Source of the DNA: Oncomelania hupensis
Lineage: Eukaryota > Mollusca > Gastropoda > Littorinimorpha > Pomatiopsidae
Direction: 5' to 3'
DNA: 64,000 bases
Assembly: GCA_036898135.1 (NCBI GenBank)
Contig: CM072511.1
Location: 26,471,564-26,535,563, forward strand
Position numbers and translations under genes: made by a program. Of the stretch, positions 10,301 to 20,692 are shown in pieces (the stretch's first letter is position 1; each line of letters begins with the position of its first letter). The notes under the pieces are model-generated. The model was not told where the DNA came from. It saw only the letters and a program-made list of their open reading frames with translations, and made no database searches.

Positions 10301-10779
10301 AATCACTGTACATGTATACAGTTATATACAAAAATCCTTTTTTGAATTTATGTTATTTTCTTTATGCAACGTGTCTGTTAGTTGTTACAGTTGTACATTG
10401 TTTATCAGCACTACATCACAGCATTATATTCTTTGGTCATTCAAACAAAAAGCACAAGAAAAAAAGACAAAAAAGAATGTTTTTCATACTTCAAAACTAC
10501 TTACATTTTGCAATCAGAATACGCCAGATTGCACAGATTTTGTTCTTGATTTTGAAAATTTTCCGGGGGGGGGCATGCCCCCGGACCCCCCTAGTTTCCT
10601 TTATTTTTCACTTCAGCAATTCCCACCCCTGATTTAAGAATAACTGAAGTAATTGCGTGTTGGGGAGACAATTTGTGTTGGTTTATGTGTCGAAATTATC
10701 TCCCTTAGACCGCGTTACTAACGCTCTCTCTCTCGTTCTCGTGCGCGCGCTCTTTTTAATTCTTTCCCTTACACCGCTG

Positions 10780-10786
<7 letters not shown>

Positions 10787-10850
<64 letters not shown>
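10787..10850. repeat. CT microsatellite
   Basis: More than 30 uninterrupted CT dinucleotides. Confidence 0.95.
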
Positions 10851-10856
<6 letters not shown>

Positions 10857-10870
10857 TCTCGTGCTTTAGA

Positions 10871-11479
10871 TTACCTTACATAATTGTTGCTTTAGGTCCA
10901 GCGGACTCTTCCGAGCCAAATCAGGACCGGACAACCCCCAGAGCCAAATCAGGACCGGACAACCCCCAATGCGCATAAAAGATCTGCTGAAACAACCCTA
11001 GTGGGAAAACTGAATGCCCTCCACCAGCCAGTCACTTTACAATAAAGACATCCCACGCAGGGGACGGCTGAGGCTTCACCCTAACTTATCGAACCCCCGT
11101 TTACAAAAACAAAATAGAATACAAACATCATTATAAATTATCAACAAAACACATACATATAAAATGCCTACATTGCTAAATAATAACATCATAGGAAGCC
11201 CTAGTGACCACCTGGCAGAAAGCGTCCAATATTCCCAAGCTGATCCAACAGACCTCATACACAAACAAGGAGTCTTGTCCAGGAAGAGTTTTCAAGAAAA
11301 AAGGTAGGAGACTGGTCTAGCGAAGAAGACGATAGTATAGCAGATTGATAGAACAGAGCAGGAATGAGAAAGAGCAAATGAGAAAGACAGCGACATTGGG
11401 AATTTAAAGCACTAAATTTCCAGAAAGTGGGGATACTATTTATACTGAAACCCCCGGCATGCCAGCGGGGGTTCGTGCT
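10871..11479 (-). repeat. Dispersed repeat D, copy 3
   Basis: Reverse complement of copy 1 over its whole length, from the 3' end GGACCTAAAGCAACAAT (minus) to the 5' palindrome and TATAAATAG box. It contains a short direct duplication near 10913-10967 (GAGCCAAATCAGGACCGG repeated twice). Identity to copy 1 is clearly higher than that of copy 2. Confidence 0.7.
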
Positions 11480-13182
11480 TTAGAATTACCATGGATTCTT
11501 CCATTATCGTGCATGCTCATATAAAAGTGACACGAACTGAAACATTAACGAACACAAAATGGAACAAGTAGGCCTACCTCATTTTATAAATGAGCCAGGA
11601 ACATCCTTAATTAATCAATATAATTATGCTCGATTTTTCTAAAACTTCTTAGCATTTTTTGCAATGCCGTTTTAAAGTATGCGTAGCACAGCTTGTCAGT
11701 GATCCATAGAGAATACTCATCAGTCAATACCTTTATCATCATAATTATTATTATCATTATCGTCGTCGTCTTCTTCTCCTTTTCCTCGCAGCAGTATCAG
11801 CGTTATCATTATCGACATCACCATTATTGTTAATTATCCTCATAGTCATCACAATTATCATCATCATCACTTTGATTATTGCAGGCTGAGAAGCTGCTAA
11901 AAGGCAGAAAGGACACAAGGGAGGTAATCTGAAAATTGACGCTCATGCACCCTTCCTCTGCCCTTGTTGGGCACGTGACTCTCCCATGTTGTCACGTGAC
12001 ATGCATCGCTTCCTGTTCCCTGGCGCTACGTCGTTCACGTGCCAGGCACCTGCCTGCAGCCTATGGGTCAGGTGACCAGCCACGTGCCGAATCACGAAAG
12101 TTCGTTACCATGGAGACGTTTCTGAGGATCTTCTCCACAGTCTGGTTGTTTGTCGTGGACAAGAAAAACGTTTCACGAAGCATCGGTAACGCCACGCGCC
12201 TGGACAGCGCTTAGCACGACCCGATAATAGGCAGCGTTAGCACGCCACGTGCATTACGTCATTTCCTGAAGTGAAGCCAATGGCCACGCGTCGTTGACAC
12301 GAGGATTCTGGTGGTCTGGAGGCCATGGACGGCAGCCAACGTCCTATTACACCTCTAAACACACGCACTGACAGATGCACCATCCACCATCTATAATTAC
12401 CATGAATAGCTTACTTTTTCTGCATTAAAGGACATCATCAGTTTGGCACAACAGCTAAGTCTTCCTAGTCGGCAGTTTGAGCTTACTGGCTACCTATGTA
12501 GGTCACAACCTTCAGCAATAAGCTGCCAGCGAACGTCGTATTTTTCTTAACGAGAGATGGGCTAAAAAATAATTATTTTATGAGTTAAGTGCAAAATTAT
12601 TAAATTAAGCAACAAGGTGGCCTTGAAAGTAGGCCGAAAGTAGACCTCTTACGTCCTTTTGAGGAAAAGCATATGTCTGTTGCGGTGCATCGCCACACAT
12701 GAAAAAGGAAGATTCATCAGTCTTTCTGGTTGGTGTTAACAAGGCTGATGGCAATAGAGGAGAAGAAGACATTGAAATGGGAGACGACGCGTGGATGAGA
12801 GTGATGCACAAGCCGTGGCGGGGGGTGAGGGAGCGGTGTGGAGAGGTGGGGGGAGGGATGGGGGACTCTAGTGAAAGGGCAGAGAAGTGATGGCGTTGTG
12901 ATAACGGTGTTGACAGACAGAGATGATGGACTTGTGTAGAAGAGGATTGGTCTGTCACCGCCAGACACGTGTCTGTTGCCTTCCTTTCATTCTTATGGCT
13001 TCCCGTCTGCAGCGCTCTGCTTGCTGTCGATCCTAGTGACAGAGAGCTCTATAAAAATGGCCAACGATACAAATCGGTTGGCAAGTAAACAGATGCTGCC
13101 AGGCACTGAGTGGGTGCGATTGTAACAATAACACATACACACACGCACACATACAAACACGCATATATTTGCACAATATCAC
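11480..13182. other. Non-coding interval
   Basis: No exon or repeat end was recognised apart from the E-box cluster at 11972-12261. The sequence around 12,600-12,960 is low-complexity on both strands. Confidence 0.5.
11972..12261. promoter_or_regulatory. Cluster of five CACGTG E-boxes and a CRE-like site
   Basis: CACGTG occurs at 11972, 11993, 12036, 12081 and 12246. The second is inside GTCACGTGAC, the perfect form bound by TFEB/MITF-type bHLH-Zip factors. TTACGTCA, a CRE-like site, is at 12254-12261, and CAGGTG lies in GGTCAGGTGACC near 12067. Five exact sites in about 280 bp is far above chance. No transcript start is identifiable, so enhancer or promoter function is inference. Confidence 0.4.
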
Positions 13183-15275
13183 TGTCACGTCCCCCGAGCG
13201 GGTTCAGTGACGTCAGCTCATAAAGCGAGTGAAAAGAATAAACTCAAACAAAATAAACTAACACAAAATGCCAGAGTACAAACACACACTCTTTTATTCA
13301 ACAATCAACAAGCAAACACAGGACAAATGGGAACTAACCCTCCCTCAACCCCTACACAGACCCCCGTCCCAATACTAACTAACAATTACCTCCCCTTGCA
13401 ACAAACCCCAAATAGAACTAAATAACAACAGTTTCTTTACAAAGTGTATACAGAAAATCAAAATCAACAAATCAATCCAAAATGCAAGTCTTCAAATAAT
13501 AAGCGATGGCGTTGAATCATGAACTATTAGCTTGACAAAGCTGTGGCACAGAAGTAATGTCTCAATGTTCTTGTTAAGTAGCTCAGAGAGCTAACAGTCT
13601 CTTTCACAAAGTGGATGATTCTTCTAACTAAATGGATATGTTTTTAGGTGCGTGTAATGTGAGTCTGTGTGTGCATGAATTAGGCATGACAACCCCCTGG
13701 AAGCGTGTTGCCTCGGTACACAGGCAAAACCTGCAGCAGTGTAAGGAATCACCACAACACTACTGTGTCGTAGAGGCAAAGGTACATCCCAGGCTGGTTA
13801 GGACCCAGTCAGCGGCAACAACATCAACATCAGTACAGCACAACAGGCACATCAAAGGCAACAGCGTGGGAATAATGCGTAGAAATAAACACGTAGATGT
13901 AATAATCATCATCAGCCCACACCTGTTGACATATACATAGTCTTAACAATATGCCCACCAAATAATAAACACTAAATAATATAACATAACACGCCGTCCT
14001 CCGTCCGCCATCTTGACCTGTATAGCTATGAATATCATAATAATAATATAAGATACTATACACAGATTTCAATAATGTAAATCACCCTTTGATGCTAAAT
14101 AATTCGCATCTTCTTTACAAACCAATGTTTATATAAATATACATAATTATCGCAACCACACTACCATCTCACAGTCCTGATTCATTCCACCTCCCTTCAT
14201 CACCACCGTCACCCCCAACAATTATAGCACATCACGAATACCTCCCTTCATCCACACTGTAAACATGCTTCCTTCATAACCATCACTTCATCCCTCTTCA
14301 GCATACTACATTCTATCGCTCTTTCCATACATACACCCTCACTCTCTCTCTCCCTCTCTATATTCCCCATCGTCGCCTTTGACCCACTTCCATAACGACA
14401 ACAGCAACGACATTTTCCCCATCACATATACAATAAGAAAATCATAGGAAAATCATATAAAATCAACAAAATTCATTACACATCCTAAAATACATCCCCT
14501 TCCCCACACTCATTACCACTCATACACGTACGCAGTGCTCGGAGCGCGCCACTAGAGAATTGAACGACAGGGTTTGCTTACCTTACAGGCCTCGGCTCGT
14601 GACGCCCTTTACCCCAACACCACAACACGACACAACACTGTCACAACATTGGCACAACACAATGGATTAGTCTTTTGAGAGTCTCTTTCTCTTGCTCTTG
14701 CACGTTATTTCACTGTCCAAATAACATTTATTCTGAGGATGAGGACACCTTAGCTCTGCTACAGACACTAAGTTTTGGTGGGTGTTCAATCGAGAACCAC
14801 ACGCACCTTAAGTATGGAACTCTACACTCACTGGCGAATGGCAGTTACCATCTTCCTTCGAATTCTACACATCCTTATCCCGACGAGGGCATAAGACCTT
14901 GGGTGGCTATAAAACAATACACACACCCTTCCAACAGTACCCTACACTACGATGACCTCTGTCACAGGGCTGCTGTCTCGTTAGAATTCCTTCCTCACGC
15001 AATAGCATCTCAAACCACTCTGCCCTTCAAAATCTGCGCCGGCCACAAGCAAAACAGTCGAGCTCTCGTCAGTATGCACGTTCTTTATTACGCGTACCCC
15101 TATTCGAAATTGGCCGACTCCCTATCTACTACGAATCGCACGGACTTTACGAAACTGCACTTTCATACGCAAAAGTAAATCGGTCACGCTATTCTATGTA
15201 CGGCAGATATACGGAGAAGTGTAACTTCGTAAAAAGTGTATCTCTCCCTACCATCTGAAAACTCGTGTCGTCACA
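13183..15275. mobile_element. Probable solo LTR (2.1 kb)
   Basis: The segment starts TGTCACGTCC and ends CGTCACA, the TG..CA form of LTRs. It is flanked by ATCAC on both sides (13178-13182 and 15276-15280). No internal domain or second LTR copy was found inside. A 167-codon open frame at 14675-15178 resembles nothing I know and is probably fortuitous. The family differs from the LTRs of G1, G2 and G3, although all begin TGTCAC. Confidence 0.5.
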
Positions 15276-15426
15276 ATCACAACTGGGTTTATTTAAGAAT
15301 GCAGGAATCGGAAAGTGGTTTTCTTGACGGAAAGAGCTCAAACTTCATCTAAAAATATAAGAATCTGATGCAAAATTCGCTTTTTCCGTCTAAAAAAAAA
15401 GTTGACCTAGTTTGTCTGCCATAGGT

Positions 15427-15631
15427 CAGCCCTGAAAATAAAAAAAGGTCCCACTAGCCTTTGGCTAGTAACTTAAAAATTTTACTAGCCAAACTAAAAA
15501 TTTTACTAGCCAAACTTAAAAAAAGTTCATTTTAGCGCACTCGCATTTGGCGACTACAGATTTTTTTTTTAGTCGCCAATTTTTTTTTTCACTAGCCATG
15601 GCGACTAAATTAGTCGCCATTTTCAGGCCTG
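15427..15631. mobile_element. MITE, CAGCCCTGAAAAT termini (same architecture as 9679-10631)
   Basis: Inverted ends CAGCCCTGAAAAT (15427-15439) and the complement of CAGGCCTGAAAAT (15619-15631) match at 12 of 13 positions. TAGGT lies on both sides (15422-15426 and 15632-15636). Next to the right end are palindromic GGCGACTAAATTAGTCGCC and CTAGCC words; ACTAGCC words are iterated at the left end. The element is 205 bp and non-coding. Confidence 0.7.
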
Positions 15632-17359
15632 TAGGTGACGAAATAGGTCGAACTTTCTTCAAAATTTGCCCGAAAAGTGACTGGATTTTCTCCGTCCTGG
15701 ATAGAGCACTCCCTTGTACTTAAAACACTCTCATGGACTCCCATGCACTAAAAGAGCACTCCCGCGCATTTAGAAAAAAAAGTGGGTCCTGGAAAAACGT
15801 GGGTTCCAAGCAAATAAACCCATTTGTTACTAAGAAAGACAAGGTCTGTTACCCATTCGTGCGTTTATTCAAGTGCACACGCACGCCCACCCATCCACCC
15901 CCCCACCCCCACCCACACACACACACACACACGATATCGACTAAGGTTGTATTTCATGGTGAAGATCTCTCTTGTATCAGAGTGTCGTGCTGATAACCAT
16001 CGATTATCGCTCATTAAACTTAACTAGCCAGCGAAAGTGTGGACGTTCACTGGCTTCCAGTATATACTGAGTGTCCGCCTATTCAGCGATCTATCAAGTC
16101 TACTCTTAAAACAATAGCCTCAGCGAGATCTTCAGTGATCCGAGCGTCTTTAGGATGTATTCTGTAGATTTTTGCGGAGGTTCATTTGGCAAATAAGCAT
16201 GCCTGCTAATCCACTAATGCAACACAACATGGTCAGAGTCCTATACGATTATTATCCCGACATGTCGCTATTTCGAGCTGCCAGTTACAATTGCGTAATG
16301 TAATTTGAAGAGTAAGTCTACAGGTTTGAATGAATCATTACTTGGACGCAACCGTTTGAGAGTAAGTGTTGTAGCATACAATGACGGATCTATGGGTCCC
16401 AAAACTGTCGTTAATGGTGTAGAACGCTTTTGCAGTGAGGCCTATCGACAGAGCGGTCGACAAAATGTCGGACTATGGACCTCACCCTTCTTCCTCGTCA
16501 TCCACACACCCAAGAAACATCAACCCCGTCTCCATTCCTATATCGTCCTATCCCCCTCCCTGTCCTTATTCTTATTGATCCTGAGCCTCTCTCCCCCTTG
16601 TCTTTCCAAGCTTCCTGTTCTTCCTTTCTTCCTGGATCCTTCCATTGTTCCAGAACCTTCCTGCTCCATCCCGGCTTGTGTCCTGTGTACGACTAACGCC
16701 TGATGCACGGCGACCCTTCTGTTAATTATAGCACCCATACCCTCACACTGCACCATCTTCTTCTCCATCTTGATGACATTAATATGATAACAACCTCTCT
16801 CTCTCTCTCTCTCCCCTTCTCTCTCTCTCTCTCCCCTTCTCTCTCTCTCTCTCTCTTTCTTTCTCTCTTTCTTTCTTTCTTTCTTTCTTTCTCTCTCTCC
16901 CTCTTTCTTCTCTCTCGTTTTGTTTTGTTTCATTTTATTTATCTTTATTTTGCGGTATTTACTAATCTCCTCCTTCTTGTCTTGATGTGTACAGTGCGTA
17001 GTACAGATTAGTCCCTAGTCGATTGTTGTCCACTACCATTGAAGCAATTTGAGTTTGTGGTTGTAATATCATGTGAGTGGCGTGTGTGGGTGTGTGCCTC
17101 ATGCTTAATTCACAATCATCGCGCCCTAATGGCCATTCAGATCTTCAGCGACGGGCGGACTTCTTCCTTCAAGTCTATGTCATTACGGTTCTGCCGTACG
17201 GCGTAGCTGGGTCGAGGCTAGACGAGGCCTTCCCCCATCTCTCTCTCTCGGGAAAAGCCTGGTCTAGTCTCAGCCACGTTATATGCTGCTAGGCTTGAAA
17301 CAGGATGCCTGACTGTGGTGGCCGTGGTGGACACTTCGTCTTGACCATTCAGTTTTCAG
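15632..17359. other. Anonymous interval with microsatellite
   Basis: No gene was recognised. It contains a CA-rich patch at about 15890-15933 and the CT/CTTT array at 16796-16915. Confidence 0.5.
16796..16915. repeat. CT / CTTT simple repeat array
   Basis: CT dinucleotides interspersed with CCCCTT and then CTTT units. Confidence 0.95.
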
Positions 17360-17603
17360 ATCCTATCCTCCTATCCTGTCCCGTAACTCGGAGGTCGTTG
17401 GGCACCACAAATGATCGTTTAACCAGCATACTCCATCTTTCTCTGTCCTCAGCAGCCCTGATGGCTTCGCTCGAATGTTGTCCTCCCACCTCGTTTTCGG
17501 TCTCCCTCTTCTTCTACCTCCTTGCACTGTGCCTGCTTGCAGAATGGTCTTTGCAAGGCCTGATGATCTGGTGACGTGGCCATACCATCGGATTGTCAGT
17601 TTT
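17360..17603 (-). mobile_element. LINE 3' fragment, GGATA-tail family
   Basis: On the minus strand it encodes a broken version of the C-terminal segment seen in other copies (RRGRQKKRWEDN...EWTGLTLSEA, then SSVVPQR). It ends in CGAGTTACGG and then GGATAGGAT-type repeats. It is 5' truncated and frameshifted. Confidence 0.6.
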
Positions 17604-19065
17604 CATATACTCATCCATTTATGCTAGGAAAGTAGGAATCTTTGTGGTCAAATCATCAATTACTTCAACATTCTAAACCTATATCGCCTCGAGCGTGATG
17701 ACGATGAGGAGGAAGAGGAGGAGGAGTGTTGTAATTATTAAAACATACATACTTATATTAATAGCATAATAATACAATTATAATTAGCCTAATAGCATAC
17801 CAAAAGGAGGAGAAGGAAGTTGAGGCATTACTGGAAATATCTTGAATTCACTAATTAGAAGAAGAAGAAGAAGAAGAAGAAGAAGAAGAAGAAGAAGAAG
17901 AAGAAGAAGAAGAAGAAGAAGAAGAAGAAGACTGTGATGGAGGTAGAAGAGGAAGATGGGGAGGAGGCGGAGAGAAGCAGAATATGGAGATGGCAGAGGA
18001 AAAAGGAAAGAAGAGTGTACTGCTAAGTGAGGATGCTCCAGTGAAAGGTCATTCTCCTTATCGATCTTCCGGAAGAGAAGAGCTCCAAGGGACATAACTG
18101 GGGAGATGACGGCGGCACAAGAGCCCTTGTCTACTAACGCGTGCTTGTCACTTGGGGGCGGTAGGCGCTACGCCACCGGAGGCTGTGATACATGACGGAA
18201 CTGAGAGGTGAGAATGTCTGATTGGGGATGAGACGCGAGGCTGGCCGCCATGAGATTGTTTGAGACTGTTCTGGTGCTGAGGTCGCCTCGTCAAGTTTTC
18301 GGAGTGAGATGCAGACGCGTTCCATAGGACTGTATCTATACTGATAGAGAACAACATTCTTGGTGGTTGAGCGGAAGTCGTGAACTGGAGGTTACTAAGT
18401 AAAGCAAAAGAAAAAGTCAAAGAAGGAGGTTATTATGTAGAATTTTGTTATACAGGGTGGGCTTTTATAAGCTCGCTTGTTGCCTATCCTGTAAATCATT
18501 GTTTTGTAATATGTTTTTCCTTGAATAAAACATTTGTTTAAACCAAAGAAGATGAACGACGGGGAGGAGAATGAAATTCAGATGATGAAGATTTGGTGAT
18601 GGTGGTGGTGATGATGATGAGGAGGAGGAGGATAACGAAGAGGGTGATTTACATCTATGCCGCTAAGTTGACGGAAGATTTTTAAAGCAAAAATACCTGA
18701 ATACTTCAGCATGCAATGAGCTAGAGTTATCCAAGACAGGTCTTGAAGAAGGCCCACTTGAGTACAGAGCCCCGTAGAACGCTGGCTGGCGAAGAGATAA
18801 GGACTTGAGAGATAGAGAATCTGGGTACTTCACTTTCACTTGACCATGCTGTACTTTCCCCACCCTCAGGCTCCCCTAGCATGTCCTGCACTGACAGACA
18901 ATCATTGTTTTTTTTCTCCCTTGTCTTTTTCTCATTTTCTTTTTCCATTTTCTCTTACATCCTTCACGCTGTTGGTCCACATTCGTATGGAAATAATCAT
19001 ACGCTTCATTTCAAGTCCCTTTCTGCAGTGAAGGACTTTCACGAGCCATCATTCAGTACTACGAT
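17604..19065. other. Anonymous interval with GAA array
   Basis: No exon was recognised. It holds a GAA array (17862-17930), GATGAT/GAGGAG simple repeats near 18,600, and a short AATAAAA-bearing segment at 18,454-18,540 that could be the 3' end of a retroelement. Confidence 0.45.
17862..17930. repeat. GAA microsatellite
   Basis: About 23 GAA trinucleotides in a row. Confidence 0.95.
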
Positions 19066-20592
19066 TGTCACGTGGGGTTTATGGGCTCTGCACAATGGAA
19101 TTATGGACCCTCACGTTTATTCGGTGGGAACTGCTAGTAAGTCACCCTATGAATTACTTTAATAAATTTATTTGTTTAGCTCGTTCTGTGTTAAGGTTGG
19201 GGTACAGAAATAGATAGAAAAATGGTAAAAGATTACTGTCACACTAGCTTTCACACGGCTATGAATCATATGTAGTCCAGCCACTTGATAACAGTTAAAA
19301 TCACACATTTATTTCGTCTACTCTATACAAGATTCTCTAAGTACTAATCTAACTTAAAAAGTCTCTTTCAATGCTAATAGTTCGATCGTTGATAGTCTAG
19401 GCAGCTGTTATATCTTCCTCGGGCACTTGCTATAATATTTCATGTAGATTTGGACTACTGTGGTCCGTTTTACAGTTTCTGAAGAGTTGGACTACTGTGG
19501 TCCTGTTATGATCAGTTTAAGTGCACCTTCGTGTTATGCACTTAACTCATGAGTGGGGGTTCGAAGTCCTTCTGTGAGGTAGCTTCTGGTCCACCTGTGT
19601 CGTTGTGTAGTTGGGTTCCCTTGCCACGCTGTGGGGTCTGACAGGGAGTTTTCCGGGTAGCTCTTTCCGTCTTGTGCGGTAGAGGATACTCCGCCAACTA
19701 GTCGTTTCTGTGGAGTAGTGCGCACAGGATAGCTCGGGATAGCTCGGGATAGCTCGCCTGCTCGTCTGTAATATAAGGGACGAAATTCTGCACAACCCTG
19801 AATAATCGGTTTGTGCAGAGCGTCTCACTGAAAGCCAAGTAGCCCTCAGTGATAGCTCCACATCTCTATACATAAGCGACGAACATTCTGCTACTTCCGG
19901 GTTCCACTGGAATCTCACTCTAAATTCCTATACATACATAAATATCAATCGTGTCTAACTATACACATACAGAATTAATAATAATATAAACATTCAGTGG
20001 TACAGCCACTGGTCTGCAAACATACATATAAGTTAAACAACAGTGGTTCCGTACGGGATACAACATGGCGGCGCAACCGGTCGTGTTTCGCCTCGTGGTC
20101 GGCTGTTCCACGTGTTACGGCAAATTCGGATTAATAATTCACATTTATGCATAGCAAATTCCACAAACATAATTTCCACAATAATATAAATATATCACGA
20201 TGAAACAGAAGGGTGTTCATTTACCTGTTTGACTAGTTCAGGCCCGTAGTGACTTGATAGAATTCTGAGATTCTAAAGTCCTGCTTCCTGGTCTGAGTGA
20301 AGATAGTTCTCTGCTAGCTAAGTAGATGTTACTTCTCACTCGTCTCACACACGACTGATTCAAACTGTGTTAGGCTCTGACACAGTCAAAACTGCTCTAC
20401 CCACTTAGCCTGCTGGTCATTGGTTAAAATATTTACGACTCTCGCACACAGTGCTGATTCACTACGCGGCGTGGGTCGGGCTCGCGGTGTGTACTTTTAT
20501 TGCTGCTGTGTTATATACTGACTCTACTATTACAAAAACTACACAAGGCTAAATAGTAAATGTGCAGAGTTAAAGCTAGCCAGTTCGTGACA
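19066..20592 (-). repeat. G1 3' LTR (left)
   Basis: It begins TGTCACGTGGGG and ends TTCGTGACA as read on the plus strand. It is nearly identical to 24742-26270; visible differences include a two-base indel near 20300 (GTCTGAG against GTCTATGAG) and substitutions near 19717, 20072 and 20234. Confidence 0.92.
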
Positions 20593-20692
20593 GGCTCCCT
20601 CAACTGAAAAAAGGCGATGACTACTGGATTCGACCTTTTTCTACTACAGAGCCTAGTTTAACGCTGCACTATCCTAGGGTCCTATTTACAAA

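Larger units (their letters stand above)
9679..10631 (+). mobile_element. DNA transposon, CAGGGGTGGGAATT termini (hAT5-like, non-autonomous)
   Basis: Perfect 14 bp terminal inverted repeats: CAGGGGTGGGAATT at 9679-9692 and its complement at 10618-10631. ATTTA lies on both sides (9674-9678 and 10632-10636). Inside the left end, TCCGCC/GGCGGA words are iterated (9693-9740); inside the right end is a CCGGGGG..GCCCCCGG palindrome. The element has the same plan as 5477-6538. It holds a transposase N-terminal fragment at 9882-10052 and a CT/CA microsatellite, and has no catalytic domain. Confidence 0.75.

Noticed and set aside
14675..15178. 167-codon open frame as a gene
   Set aside because: It lies inside the probable solo LTR, has no domain, no splice context and no family resemblance.
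19547..19918. 123-codon frame repeated in both G1 LTRs
   Set aside because: It repeats because the LTRs are duplicates; the G2 LTRs break it, so it is not a conserved protein.
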